NCBI RefSeq assembly: GCF_028769735.1
Contig: NC_088172.1
Location: forward strand, 34,506,897 to 34,570,896
Length of the DNA: 64,000 bases
Direction: 5' to 3'
DNA from: Zonotrichia leucophrys gambelii
Taxonomy: Eukaryota > Chordata > Aves > Passeriformes > Passerellidae
Part shown: in pieces, positions 36,201 through 48,775 of the stretch
How positions within the stretch are numbered: the first letter of the stretch is position 1
Layout of the letters: each line of letters begins with the position of its first letter
Program-made: the position numbers and the translations under genes
The notes under the pieces: model-generated
Database searches by the model: none
What the model was told of the DNA's origin: nothing
The model's input: only the letters and a program-made list of their open reading frames with translations

Positions 36201-37799
36201 CTTGACATTTTATTGTTTATATAGATATGGGAATTCAAGTTTCCTTCTTAGACCATTGAGAACATAATTCACTTCAACTTTGTTAGAGTTTATAACACTG
36301 CTGTTTAACATCAGCAACTGAAATGTATATATTATTTTCTCTAAAGGGAGTCCAAAACTGCAGAATGAATCCAAGATAGTTTTATCCTATTTCCTTTTTA
36401 GCGTTTCCCTAAAACTATTCCTATCACAGGAAAATCCTCAGGCATAAAGAAAATCAGAGTGTGGAAAGAAATAAAAAAAAAAGAACCCCAAAAAAACCCA
36501 ATAAAAATAACCACTAAAAAAGAAACAAAAATAAGTAGAAATTTAAAGAAGAATGTTTTCTCTTTTGACATATAAATAAGGACGGGTAAATTTTACAGTT
36601 ACAGAAGTCACAGCAATATTTTTTAAATTATTTAAATAAATGTGTGTATTTATATTGAAAATAAAAAATATAAATTTAATAGTAACCACCTATTGTCATT
36701 ACAAATATATAATCTAAGAAAATCTTAGATTTTCTTTTAGGAGACAATATTAAGGATAAAAAGCTTAAGCTGAGACTGCTATATTAGGCTAACCCCCAGT
36801 TTGTGCCAGATGACCCACTGCAAACCAGTCAGGGCTGGTGAAAGATCTGAGTCCTGACCAGGACGGTTTATGGTCTTCACCTGGAAAATTAAAGTATTTC
36901 ACTGCCAACCCATCGACATCCACAAAAAAGCAGCAGATCATTTAGAGCATAACCTCTGCATCATAGTCCTTGTGGGACTCTGATAAGTCAGAGAGGAAGC
37001 TGTATGTTTGTCTCATGCTTACAGATACTCCAAGCTGTCCTTGTAGCTGCATTATTTCTGATTAAAGACAATATCCAGATTATCCTGAGAAGATAAAGAA
37101 GATTATCAAAAGAAGACAAGGGAGTAAGGCTCCTCTGTGCTCCCCTGGATTTTTCAATTTTCATAGGAACCCCAGAAAAGAGTTAATTGCAGAAGTGTAC
37201 AGTCTCCAATCTTCCCATTTGTTTCTACACCTGAGAAAACAAAAGCAGAAAAAAAGCCAAAGCAAAAAGCCTCTACAACAAAACTTTAGTCATTCTGGAT
37301 ATGGCGTGCAAATGAACATCAAAGTGTCCCACTTTGCTTCTAAGAGTCTCTAAAAAAGAAACCGACATGCCTTTTAAAATGTACCAAAGCACCTATAAAA
37401 AATGTAATTATATATTTGGGAAGGGAGAAAAGGGACTGATGTGTAGAATGGTAAACAGCACACACTTACAGCCAACTCTATAGATTTCAAATAACCGATC
37501 TTGTAGGAAATAATGAGCTATCTGCTAAGAAAGGGAAAAACAGAGGAACTGGTAATAAACAAACTCCAGCTCCCATGTGTGACCTAGTACAGTACAATAT
37601 AGTTTAATTTTATTACTTGTCATTCATACTGAAAACAAATTTGCAATTTTCTGCAAATATAATGGGAATGTTCCCAGAATGCGTGAGTGCAGAAAAGAAT
37701 GGGATATTTCTGTCAAATGAAACACTGCAGTGTTTTACTCCAAAAAGAAAGCAGAATGACTTGATATTTTTGCTCAGGAGAGATATTTGATTCAGACAC
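33236..37799. other. Gene-free AT-rich stretch
   Basis: No gene or transposon was recognised. An A-rich tract with CCCC interruptions lies at 36470-36535, and an AT-only stretch at about 36618-36690. Confidence 0.5.
36470..36535. repeat. A-rich low-complexity tract
   Basis: Runs of A separated by short C groups (AAAAAAACCCAATAAAAATA). Comparable tracts at 55375-55440 and 57396-57420 share the A-run plus CCC pattern. Confidence 0.75.
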
Positions 37800-37895
37800 T
37801 TACAAAGTATAAATGCAGAAGGAACAGTTGTGATCATCTCGTCTGTTTTCTATATAAACCAGGCCAGGAGACTTCTCAATTAATTCCTGTTTAGG
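37800..37895 (-). mobile_element. Ancient CR1 3' end, antisense
   Basis: GAAGGAACAGTTGTGATCAT near 37819, CTCGTCTGTTTTCTATATAA and CCAGGCCAGGAGACTTCTC near 37859, then AATTAATTCCTG near 37877, follow the complement of the CR1 3' end found in turtles and crocodilians (GTGATCATCTAGTCTGACCT, CAGGCCA...AACTTC, AATTCCTG). This is an older type than the other CR1 copies here. Confidence 0.6.
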
Positions 37896-37959
37896 TCAGC
37901 CTATATGTAAAAGACTACTGTAAAACTGGATAGTTGTTGCTTGCTGTTGGTATTGATGG

Positions 37960-38215
37960 AGTAATCAGCTTAATTTGTAGTTAAGATACAGATCAAATAT
38001 TAAGAAAATCCTTTTTACTGTAAAGACTGTTAAATACCGGAACTAGTAAGCCAGTGATCCTTTTTGAATCTGCCACTGGAGGTTTTTAAGAACACATAAG
38101 CATGGTGTGCATATAGAGGACATTGTCTCATTGCCAGGGTTGGAAAAAGGGGATGAAAAGATTAAATGTGTCTTTAGACTCTTTTCAGCTCTGCATTTCA
38201 ATGGAAAAGAAACCT
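37960..38215 (+). mobile_element. Ancient CR1 3' part, sense
   Basis: Landmarks in order: a TTTTTACTGTAAAGACTGTT block near 38011, a CACTGGAGGTTTTTAAGAAC block near 38074, a decayed gap, then TCTTTAGACTCTTTTCAGCT near 38171. They fit the sense strand of the same old CR1 type (ACTGTTAAGCACTGGAAC, CACTGGAGGTTTTTAAGAAC, CCCTTCCAGCC). It lies tail-outward beside the antisense piece at 37800-37895. Confidence 0.65.
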
Positions 38216-41099
38216 TTGTTCATCAGTAGCTGTGGAACATTTCATAGACTGAAATCACCCAAGGAGGATTTAGAAAGAAGGCTTTAGGGCTTTTGAGGAG
38301 ACCTTCCTCCCTCCTTGCTTTTACAAACTGAAATGACATGATAGCTCCATATTGAAGCATTGCAGGATTTTGATCTATATTTGCCCATTGTTGTATACAA
38401 TGTCTACAACTACAGGGGATTATAGGAATATAGTAGGAAATCCAAAACAGCATAATAATTTCCTTTTTCTTTCCTGAGCAGATACCAGTTAAATGCTCAG
38501 TGAGATAGTTTATGTTAACATAGCTGAAATGGTCAGGTAGATTGCATAGCCAATCTTCAGAAAAGCACAGAAATTTCCCTACTGTGGATAGAAGTTACAA
38601 GTGTCCTTCATACCTTTTCATCACCATTACATTTAAATAAAAGACCATCACTGTTTATTGGCTTTACTTTCCATTTTTGCATATTTGTCGTAACTTTGAT
38701 ATGCTATGGCATTTTTTAAACCCTTTATTGATTATTTGTTTTGTTCTTAGTCCTTCTGGTATTATGCAGTTATGGATTGTCTTAGTTTATTTTTGTGAAA
38801 AGAGCACTCCTTTATATTCTAAAATTTTATCATTCAGTCTCCTTATATGTCCCTGTGGTCTTCAAAAACAAAGTCAGAGTAAACAGATGCACACTGAATT
38901 TAACTTTTCTATGTCTCTTATGGCACTGCAAAATCAAAATATATCCCTTATTCAACTCTTATTCAAATGAAAAAAGTGTCAGTAAATTCTTTATTTTTTC
39001 CCAGGTAAGGACCGCATCTAAACTAATTATTTTTGTTAATTACCATCTGTATTTTTTCCAGTTAAGGCATGCAGCTCTGAGATAATGTATCCAGAACTAC
39101 TCTAACATTTAAAGACAAAGTTTTATTCATAGAATGATTTTATCTATATTTTAGTTATATATATTAAGTTTATTAATAACAATATTAAAAATTATTTCAT
39201 ATTTAAATGGATCTATGTTCTTGTGTAAGCTTTGTAATTGCTTAACTTTATCAATAAAGTTCTATCTAAGTGCTGAAACAGCTGTAGCTGGACTCTGTGA
39301 GAGCTTTTGTTCTGTCTTGCAGAGTACAAGAGAGTAAGTGAGCCCAAAAGATGTCCCCTTTGGACCACAAAAATAAGAGTTGTATTAAATCAGTCTCAGC
39401 AAGAGTTCTTATTTCCTAATGAACAAGAGAACCCAGGATCAAAATTGCAATGAGTAGTATTTAAGCACTCTCCTATTTCCAGGATAGGGAGCTCCAAATA
39501 AAGTGTCTAAATTCACTCTGAGTGAGAGGAAATTTTCAGGAATCCCTCTCCACTTGTATTTACAGTCATTAAACTTCTCCTGGCACCTACACTAATCATG
39601 CTGTCTCTGAGAAGTAGCAGAGGCGAAGAACACACAAGGCTTAGACCTTATAAATGGCTTATGCTGGGCTGTGTAGGCTGAGTTCAAATGCCTGTTCATC
39701 CTCAGTTTAGAGGTTTTAACTTTGGCTTTAGCAACTTTTATGTGAACTACCCATGGGCTGCTTGGACTCAATACTTGTAATGAACGTGCCCCACTCTATG
39801 CTGAGTAATTGGACACACTCTGAATTGAGAGAAATAAAGAGCAAAAATTCAATTTCTCAGTATTTAAGGCATTGGTTAACAATATTGGAAAGGTAAGTTC
39901 CCAACTTCTGTTTGGTGCATACCTCATTAGTTTCATAACATAAACCAGCCTGAGCAGGGAAGATTAAACAGACATAGCCTGCCACAGTGAATGGTCCAGT
40001 AATATACCCAGGGGAGGGAATAGCTGAGTCCAGTCCAGGTGAGAAGAAAATTTTGAACCTGAAGGATGGTTTCCCACAGATTTGGTGCATGTCCTAATCA
40101 CTGGGCAAGTAGCATTGCCTGTTTATTACATTGTAAAGGAAATTAGGTATAAATTCCTACATTCCATGAAAAAAACAGAAATAGGAATTACAGAGTTGTG
40201 ATAATGGCATGACTTTAAGGAAGAATAGGTACAAGTAGCAGAATACAGATAATACCTAAAAACAGAAAGCAACTTTTCTGACTCTGCCAAGTACTTTTTA
40301 AGTGTACTGAATGGTAGGGAAAAACTCTAGTATATATCTCTATACCTCGCTGTATTTACACTGAGAACTCACTTTAACAATTGACAACACCTAACTGAAT
40401 TATTGTGCTAGAAAATATGCCAGCCAGGCCTGAAAATTCTATTAAATGCTGGGCTGTGACTTGACCTTGGTCCTGGATTTCTTTATTTCTCTCTGCTTTC
40501 AGAAGTGTTTATCCATCTGCAGCCTGTGAACATCAACAAAATTCCCCAGATTCTCTACTTCTAGCTCTCTGCTGCAGCCTTTTCTTCTCTATAAAACCCA
40601 TAAATAGAGACAAATTCAGAAAGGGACACAATTAATTGCCGACAGCTTTCTGAAAGGATTGCACTTAGCTTCTGATGGAGAACAGCTGTGGTGCACGCTC
40701 TAATACATGCCACGGATGGAAAAGCATGGTTCCAGCTGGCTGAGGACAGCCACAAGGTCATTCATCAGTGAATACACTCTTCCTCAAGTGTCACGTGACA
40801 GACCCAAAATTGTCAAGAGTTCTACACAAATCTGCCTGTACCTTTTCCATTAATAAACACTCCAAAACCCCAAGGTTTTCATATTCCAAACTGCAATGCA
40901 ACAATTTTTGAATGGGTGAAATCTCAGGTTTGTTTGGAAAAAATAAAAAGTGTGTGGTCTGCATTGATTGAAAGTGGGTTTTTCCCTTCTTTTCCAGTCC
41001 AAAAATATTTGCTGCATCTGTCGTTTGCAACAAATTTTGCAAAACATCTGGTGCACAAACAAAATGTCTACCTTAGCTATGTGTCTGCATGGATGCAAA
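38216..41099. other. Gene-free AT-rich stretch
   Basis: No gene or transposon was recognised. Confidence 0.5.
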
Positions 41100-41665
41100 C
41101 ATGAATAGAAGCATGGCCAACAGGCTGAGGGAAGGAGTTCTCTCACACTGCTCTGTCCTTGTGAGATCCCACCTGGAATTCTGCCTACACCTCCAGGGTC
41201 CTCAGTACAAGAAAGACATGGACCAGTTGGAGGCAGTCCACGAGCCTCCAACATGGATGGTATCAGAGGGCTGAAACACCTCTCCTTTGAAGAAAGGTTG
41301 AGAGAGCTGGGACTGTTCTGCCTGAAGAACAGGAGGCTCCTGGGACACCTTATTTCAGGCTTTCAGTATTTAAACAGAATTTATAAGAAAAGTAAAAACC
41401 ATTTGCTAGGGTCTGTAGTGGCAAGGCAAGTGATAAGAGTCTAAAACTTAAAAAGGGTAGATTTAAACTGGGTACAATGAAAATATTTTTTACAATGAGG
41501 ATGGTGAAGCACTGGAACTTGTTTCCCAGAAGACTTGTGTATGTCACACATGTTGAATTACACTTTGAGCAATCTGGTCTAGTGGAAGGTGTCCTTGCCC
41601 ATAGCAGGGGAGTTGCAACTAGATAATCTTTCAAGGTCCCTCTCAACCCAAACTGTTCTATGAAG
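41100..41665 (+). mobile_element. CR1: CR1 LINE, 3' part, sense
   Basis: GAGATCCCACCTGGAATTCT near 41163, GAAAGGTTGAGAGAGCTGGG near 41292, TCTGCCTGAAGAACAGGAGG near 41318, GAAGCACTGGAACTTGTTTC near 41506 and GATAATCTTTCAAGGTCCCT near 41623 trace the whole ORF2 end and 3' UTR. The terminus is a decayed AACTGTTCTATGAAG near 41651. A segment near 41370-41470 is more diverged than the rest. Confidence 0.88.
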
Positions 41666-42189
41666 AAAAGTCACTGCTTGGACAGTCTTTTTCTTTGTTC
41701 CAAACCAGAGAATCTATGCTTTTGACATGAACACAAGGATGTGGGCACTCAGGCTCACTGGATGCAAATTTTGGTGCATTAGAAGTAAATTTTATCCCAG
41801 GATGAATGAGAATTGGCCTTTTTCCTTGCCTCACTTCTTTCTGTGGCATTGGAGTGCAAGTAATATGTAAAATATTCAACATTGAATTTCTTGGTTAATT
41901 TCGTTAAAGGCAGCAAATAATTGCACTCTGCTGGATCTATTTTTGCAGTATCCACACACAGTTCTTCATCTCTCTGTTGTTCATGCAAAACCAACCAATG
42001 AAGCCAACAAGTATCCTTCCTTCCTTTTGTTAGTGTCATACTTGTAACAAAATATTGCCTGTTCTGATCTTTGAGCTAGGTAATAATCAGGTGGTTTGCA
42101 ACTTGAGTCACCATCCTGACTTCTTCTTTAGGTATATGATGCAGCATCATTTATTTTAAGCAATTGGAACCAAGGCTTGAGGGTTATGT

Positions 42190-42260
42190 TCCTAGAACTG
42201 GTTACACCTTTTAACTCCTCTGACCTTCAGTTTATTCACTTATAAAGTAAATAAAGTATT
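42190..42260 (+). mobile_element. MIR-like ancient SINE relic, sense
   Basis: CCTTTTAACTCCTCTGACCT near 42208 followed by TCAGTTTATTCACTTATAAA near 42227 and GTAAATAA parallels the MIR core order (ACTTAACCTCTCTGTGCCT, CAGTTTCCTCATCTGTAAAA, TGGGGATAA). Heavily diverged; both ends lost. Confidence 0.45.
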
Positions 42261-42639
42261 AAATGTTTAACCAGTCTTGATTGTTTTATTTTTATTACTA
42301 TTTATTTATTTACTATTTATTATGAATATTTTTAGTACACTGGAATACCATATATGGAAGGAACCTAAACTTACTACTGTCAAATGGTGACCCTCAGTAG
42401 AGAGAATGAGGTTCAAGATTAATTCAAGATTAATAAAGTGTTTCACTATCATCCTATATTATGGTATTAAGACAAATAACAGCAAGACTTCTTATTAGAA
42501 TTTAGGGGAGGAGAAAAGTCCAATCTTACTACGAGTGGGAACAAATTGCAATAGATTAAGTGGGCTTGTTTTAAAATGCTATCATTGCACCTTATATTGA
42601 TTAATTCACAGAATGTAATTTATTTATTTATCTTTAATT

Positions 42640-42828
42640 ATGGTATATTTCTATTGTGATGACCAATCATGCATATCATTAGCAAGTATGGCAAGACTTT
42701 CAAATGAAGATGAGATTGATGACTTTTCACTTACTGATGCAAATGAATTACCAAGTGAAGCAACTTCAAGGAATGTATTAAAGAGCACAAGTCAAATCTC
42801 TGGCTCTGTACACACACTGTCGCGTTAA
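42640..42828 (+). other. Possible 3'-terminal coding exon, uncertain
   Basis: A plus-strand frame whose C-terminal part, from about residue 18, is acidic then Ser/Thr-rich (SNEDEIDDFSLTDANELP near residues 21-38; ends ISGSVHTLSR). The CATATCATTAG at about 42675-42685 is a fair splice acceptor. The TAA stop at 42826-42828 is followed at once by an ATAAA that completes an AATAAA-like element (TTAAATAAACTC), and two CpGs lie just before the stop. Composition looks more protein-like than the surrounding frames, but I do not recognise the sequence and no companion exon was found. It may be chance. Confidence 0.2.
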
Positions 42829-44986
42829 ATAAACTCATACTTCATTTGTGCAGTGGGTGAAGAAAGCTAATTAAAATGAGTAAAATTTCAGCTGCAGCTT
42901 CTGGCACTGTTAATCAGTAAACAAAGTTGAAAACTTCAAATAGGGCTGGCTTCAGAGTCCAGTACACTTGTAAAAACAGATCTGAAACCAAAGCAGAAGG
43001 AAATAACAGCACTGAAAATAACATTGAAAGTGAACTTGAAAAGTTATTAAACCATCCCATAAATTACCATGTATTTCTTCCTCAAGAAATGGATCTGCTG
43101 TTGCTTCTTATTAAACTCCTTCACTAAACAACCATTTAGTCATGGAGTTACACTTCCTTGAACATTCTGGGGGCAATGAGCTCTGCAGATAAGCACATGG
43201 AACCAGGAACTAAATTTTAGCAATTTCTATTCACATGAGCTTCATAAAACCTGTTAAACAATTTCTTTTAGGACGAATTAACTCTTTAGCTTTCCTTTCA
43301 ATTTTGGATTCATCTTTGCTCCTCACTTCAAAAAATGCAAATGAGTTTTTGAAAGTCCAGGGGCATTGTGTCATTTGGAAACAAATCTGACTTCTCTATG
43401 ATTTATGTAAATCTTGGCTCACAAAACTTGCTAAATGCAAATTTTGCAGCAGCCTGTTCCATGCATTGGAAGGTACTTCTGGTATACTCTGAAGGAATAA
43501 TAAAAATATGAGAGAGTTAAACTGGTACATTATCACATCCTCTGCTTGAGCCTCTAAATAACTCGCTCATAAGAAAAAAATTACTGATTTTGGCAAAATC
43601 TAAAATATTTATTTATTGTGCTATGAAAAGGAAAAAGAAAGATATTTAAGATATTTTAAAATTTTCTGTCAAATGAAAAACTAAAATTGAATAAAAGATT
43701 CAAACAATGTAAGATTTGTTTTCTTCACCTTTTTTCAATTAAAATAGGAAATTTACTGTATGAAAAACACTGAAATACCATGATACATGTCAATTTTCAT
43801 ATAACCAAGAAAAAAATAACAATTTTGATTTTGAAAAAATTAAACATTTCCACATATTCCATGCAATTTTAGTGTGACTTTCATGTTATCTTGAAATATT
43901 CTATTTTTATTTAGTGCAAATTTTAGGTGGATTAATTTTTTTATTTTATTTTTGGAAATGCTGCAGGATTTACATCTTAGCTATTTTTCTCATTATTTTG
44001 AAATAAATGTTAGGATATTTCTGAGCTATTTTATGAAAAAAAAATGGGGTCTTTCTATATAGATCAGTTTGAACATGGAGGTCTTTTTCTTTCCTTTCTT
44101 ACCTTTTATTGGGGAAATCCTGCAGTCAGGAAAGGTCAAAAACTCAGGGAACATTTAAAAGAAAAACACTTCTTTCTGTACATCTGAACAAAAATTTCAT
44201 GGCATTCTCTTCACATAGCTATTTCTGATGAAAATCTTTTCTGCAGAAATCTGTCTTACAATAATTTCATTTCAATAACTTTTTTTTACATAAAATGAGC
44301 TCTGAGTTTTCTGATGGACTGCCATGACTTAAAGAAATTGATTCCTGTGTCTGTCAAATAAGAATCTGCTCACGGAGGTTTAAAACACTGATGTTGCTAT
44401 TTCCTTTTCCTAGCATTTAAACTAAATATTTTATTTTTATCTATCCTAGCCATAGTCTTTTCAAACACACAACTAACCAGAAATCTTGATCTGAGCTGTG
44501 GCTGTCCTGTTGAACTTCTACACTTAGGCTTCCCATTGACTCGCAGCACAACACTTTTGTATTGCCTTTCTCCCCATGACCATTCCCACATGCTGCACAT
44601 GCAGAGAGATCACTTTCCCTTCCACTTCTATCTGTCCTTTCTCCAGTCCACTGTGCATTACCTTAAGATAGTTTTTTGGCAAAGAAGAAAGACGCTAATT
44701 CTGGAAAGCACCATGCTGCAGTGAAGTATTTAAGCTCAGGCATGGATCCCAGTGGAACTCCATGAGCTTGAATATTACCCTGAACAGGGGCCAAAATAGA
44801 CAATAAGTGAAAAGGAAGAAAATGTGTTACTCATGTACTAAGATAAATGGAAATTCAACAATGTGTGGGGCCTACTAAGTAACACAGTTGACAATTAAAG
44901 CAGTTCAGAGATGAAAGAGAACGTTTCACTGACAAAAAAAACAATTCAGAATATTAGCTCTTTTGTTTTTAGAGCAATACACCTAA

Positions 44987-45014
44987 GAAACTACATACTA
45001 GAAACTACATACTA
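44987..45014. repeat. 14-bp tandem duplication
   Basis: GAAACTACATACTA occurs twice in direct succession and the third unit begins (GAAAT). A recent slippage-type duplication. Confidence 0.85.
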
Positions 45015-47344
45015 GAAATTTTTTCAGAAAAAGTCTCTACTTCAAATGTTGCTTTTTCAGTGGAGAATAATCATATAATTTAAAAAGTTAGTTTTATTAC
45101 TATTATTATTACAATTTTTGTCATTTGGTTTGATCACCTATTTCACAGTACTTACTCCAGTGGAGGCTGAATAAATAAAGTATACTGCCATTTCTTAAAC
45201 CAGACAGGTGGGCCAACAACTATGATTAAGCTGTCAGCATTAATAAGCAGCTTGCTTTAGTTTTTGCACAGAGGAAAAAACTTTTTACATCTCGAAAAAA
45301 ATCCTTGAATAGTTTATAACAAAAAATGTGAAATTATGTTGTTTCTCATGGTCAAATCAGAAACCCATTTTTATATAGACAACACCAGCATGTCTCACCT
45401 CTCAGTATTTTTACTACCCCTGTAACTATGAAATCAGAGAATAGTAACACTATTAGGTGTTTATTTACACTGTGATGGGTTTTAAATATTAAGGTTGTTT
45501 GGTTTTTTTAAAACTAAAATTAACAAGTATTTTTATTTGTTAAGGACAAAGTTAAGAGTAAGAAAAAAATAGATCTGTTTGATGGTAGACAGATAACACA
45601 TGTTCCTCCTTATACATGTAATATGCCCTTTGTCAGACAGTATGAACACAAACATGAATACTTTAAAGCTGTACATGCAATGAATGTAAACATGCCGAAA
45701 ATAAATCCCTGAGACCAGCTGATCATGAATATCCTGAGAATTCCAGCTTCAAACTTAACCATAATCCAATCTCCTACTGATAGTTTCAATTCACATCTTG
45801 AGATTTTCTCAATCGCTTCCTGTCCCTAGTAGTAGGAATATTAGCGGTTAGGCAAAAGATGAATCTATTACAATAAAATAAGCTGTTTTATGAACATATA
45901 TCTGAAATTTGGGTGCCAGGGTTGTCCAAAAGTATTTGACTAATCACAGAACATTTGTGAAGAAACATCTGAAGACCAAAACTTTCTTGTATTTCAGGAC
46001 AAAACGGTATTTATCTGTGATCTCTTACAAGGTAGGATGATATGCATTATTTATACATTATCCCTCTTTATTACAAGTTTCAGTAATCTAATCAGAGCTT
46101 AAAACTAAAATGTTCTGACTTGAGAGTATGACTCTGCAGTGCATAAATAACTCAAAGTCAACAATCAAAACAAATCTTCCACAGATACTGCCTTGGCTAA
46201 AAAACACGCCTTCAAATCTTTTGGCAAAAAATCTACAGACCTGTGAATTACTGTGAGCAACAAAAATGCACCAGCTTGTCCCTTCTTTCCTTTCCACTCA
46301 AAACCCACTGGGTGTTTGTGTGGAGGGGCACTTTGAATACCCATAGTCTTGGTGGTCAAGTGTCCCAATAGGGACCAAGGTCTGGTTTCACTTCCTTTAA
46401 TGTCACACATATCCTTTTAGCTGCATGGGGCTATAATTCCCTACATTTGGTGTTCTGTTGGTCAGTGCTTTACACAAGTGCAAACAATAAAAAAGGACAA
46501 AAAACTGTGAAGCACATTTCAGATCCCAGCTGGGCCATGGGCTTCCTGAGAGAGCTGGTGAAGCCTTGCAGAGGTGAACGCAGAGATGTGGAGCAGGAAT
46601 GCTACAAGAGGCATGAGAGGAAGCAGACACAGAGCCTAAAACTCTATTCTTTTCCTTCAACCTTGAGTCATTTCCCTACATAGATTTTAAGCTTTTTGGT
46701 CACAGACTGTCATTACATGGGTATCTAAAGACCTACCTGAAATGGGAATTCTGTGAAAGAATGCTACATAAATTAAAATTAATAAATTGTAACAGAATTA
46801 GATGCTATCACATGGACAACATCCTACTAAATTCAGTACCTTTGGTATCCAGCTGTGATGTGGCCATAGTGAAAGTCACTTTTCTTTTGTATTATGACAT
46901 TGTTCAAATGTTGCAGCTGATTCACCTTGGCAGGCATCTCACTGATGTCCACTGCCATGAAATTATCTGAAAAAACATCTCTGGGGACTGATCTGTCTCT
47001 CACTCTATAACCTTCTCCTAAGTTCACCCTATCAGAATAATTTATTTAAATTATTTTCATACACTTCTGAGAGATGCGCAGTTGAGGTTTTGTTAGCCTT
47101 TTCCTAAGGATGATCAAGCAATTATTAGGAGTAAGTTGTTTTGACAGCAACCATAAAGAAGTGAGGCTGCTACTAGTGCCAGAGCAAATCCTACCCCGAA
47201 GTGCACACAACTCACCTCAGTGTGAAGTGCAGTAAAGGACTGAAACACAGCTTTGTTTTGTTAGGTGTGACAAGCATCACAGTAAAAAACATCTGGAAAC
47301 TGATGGCCTTATATGTGCAGTAAAGTGAAAGGTATCAGAAATTC

Positions 47345-47412
47345 TGGATCTAGACCCTGAATCTCCTGCCAATCTTTGACAAGCCATTTAACCTTTCTGG
47401 CCAAGATTCAAG
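47345..47412 (+). mobile_element. MIR-like ancient SINE relic, sense
   Basis: TTGACAAGCCATTTAACCTT at about 47377-47396, followed by TCTGGCC, mirrors the MIR core block TTGGGCAAGTCACTTAACCT, CTCTGGGCC. The upstream CCTGAATCTCCTGCCAATC fits the GAATCCCAGCTCTGCCAC block loosely. Short and strongly diverged. Confidence 0.4.
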
Positions 47413-47539
47413 AAATTATCTGGGCTTTTAGCTTCTATTTAGAACCTTAAATTCCTATTGATTTCCTATGACTACTCTAAAACAAGCAAAAGCAAAGATG
47501 TATGCACAGCACTGCTGAGTCAAAGGTTGCTCCTGGTTG

Positions 47540-47610
47540 TTTTATATAGCTATATATATATCTTTATAAACCTCTTTCACACGTTTATTAAGATATATAG
47601 CTATATAAAA
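47540..47610. repeat. AT-rich inverted repeat
   Basis: The left arm (47540-47571) and the right arm (47583-47610) are near-complementary. They share TATATAGCTATATA-type cores and outer TTTTATATAG/CTATATAAAA, differ by a TATA indel and one substitution, and are separated by an 11-base spacer, CTCTTTCACAC. It could extrude as a cruciform. It may be a tiny MITE or a palindromic AT-rich repeat; no target duplication was seen. Confidence 0.8.
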
Positions 47611-48742
47611 AATAATTTTTTTTAGAAAGAAAGAAAATAATTTTTGTCTTATTATTAACGTGGTTATAGGAGAAATGGGTGGTTTGGTCAGATCTAAATA
47701 AACTGAGAGTAATGCCTCAATGAATATTTTTAGAAAATGATAATTTTTTAAAATAAAAAAAGCCTCAGTGATTGTATTTATCATAATAGATTTAAAGAAA
47801 AATATAGAATATGTTGTATTTATTAAGATTAATAGTCAATCCAATGACAGATATATACTGCCTTTCAAAATTTTCATGTCTATTTTGATGATTCTTGGAA
47901 GTTTATTGGTAAAAGTGTGTTAAGAATTTTCTCCCTCTTCAAGAAAAACAATCTGCAATGTAGTTTAACATTTTCATTTTGGCTTAAGTCTCCTTTGTAT
48001 TACCTACATCCCTTGTTGCAGAATTAGGAAGGTGAAATAGGAATAAATAAGCTAATTAGATCACTTTGTGTTATCTCCTGCATATAAAAAGTAATTACAT
48101 TTCTTCTAGTTACCCTTGGATCCATTAACTTGTCTCTGTTAAGATTCATCTACCTGGAAAACATCTTGTGCTCCTTATGAAAACCATGGATAATTCAGTT
48201 TCTCTTTCAGGACATGGCTTCAGTGGTTAATCAAAAGTTTCTACAATTTTGCCTAGCAAATTTTCCCTGGCATCAGGTTATCATACACTTCTGGCAGCAC
48301 TTTAACCCAGAGAAGATTTTCATAGGCCAAACACAAGATATCACCACTTTTGTATAGTAGGAGCTCAAGAATCTGGTTTAAGTCATTAATTGAGAAAAAT
48401 ATGTTTATTTAGAAATTGAGCGTCTGAAAAATACTTTTTCCAGCCCACAAATACATCTAATAACAATACTTCCATCCTCTTCAGCCTTCATCAAAGGAAG
48501 TCATATTATTATGCTGACTACATTTAGGCTCCTAATTTGCCACTTAATTTGATTCTTTTCCTGAGGTGCATGTATTTAGTGTTCAGTGGGACTAGCTAGA
48601 TGCAGAACCACCTCTGAGGTCCCTTAGGAAGGAAAAGACACAGAAATGGAATCCAGGTCTCTATTCCCTGGCTCAGGGTCTGATTGGCTTCTTGTTCTCT
48701 TCAATTTTGTAAATGGCACCAATATGATTTGATAAATGCTAA

Positions 48743-48775
48743 AAACAAATAAACAAACAAACAAAAAACCCCAAA
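48743..48775. repeat. AAAC-rich tract
   Basis: Several AAAC units (AAACAAATAAACAAACAAAC), then an A run into CCCC. Confidence 0.85.

Larger units (their letters stand above)
41666..47339. other. Gene-free AT-rich stretch
   Basis: Holds a MIR-like relic (42190-42260), a weak exon candidate (42640-42828) and small tandem duplications (42412-42433; 44987-45014). TTTA-rich runs lie at 42280-42320. Nothing else was recognised. Confidence 0.45.

Noticed and set aside
39125..39140. TTCATAGAATGATTTT resembling a CR1 antisense terminus
   Set aside because: The sequence that follows does not continue as CR1.
3958..43441. About ten ATGCAAAT octamer (POU-factor type) motifs across the window
   Set aside because: An AT-rich 64-kb window is expected to hold several by chance, and they are scattered, so no cluster was claimed.
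48625..48705. Possible fourth MIR-like fragment (GGAATCCAGGTCTC block)
   Set aside because: Only one short block fits; the neighbouring blocks are absent.
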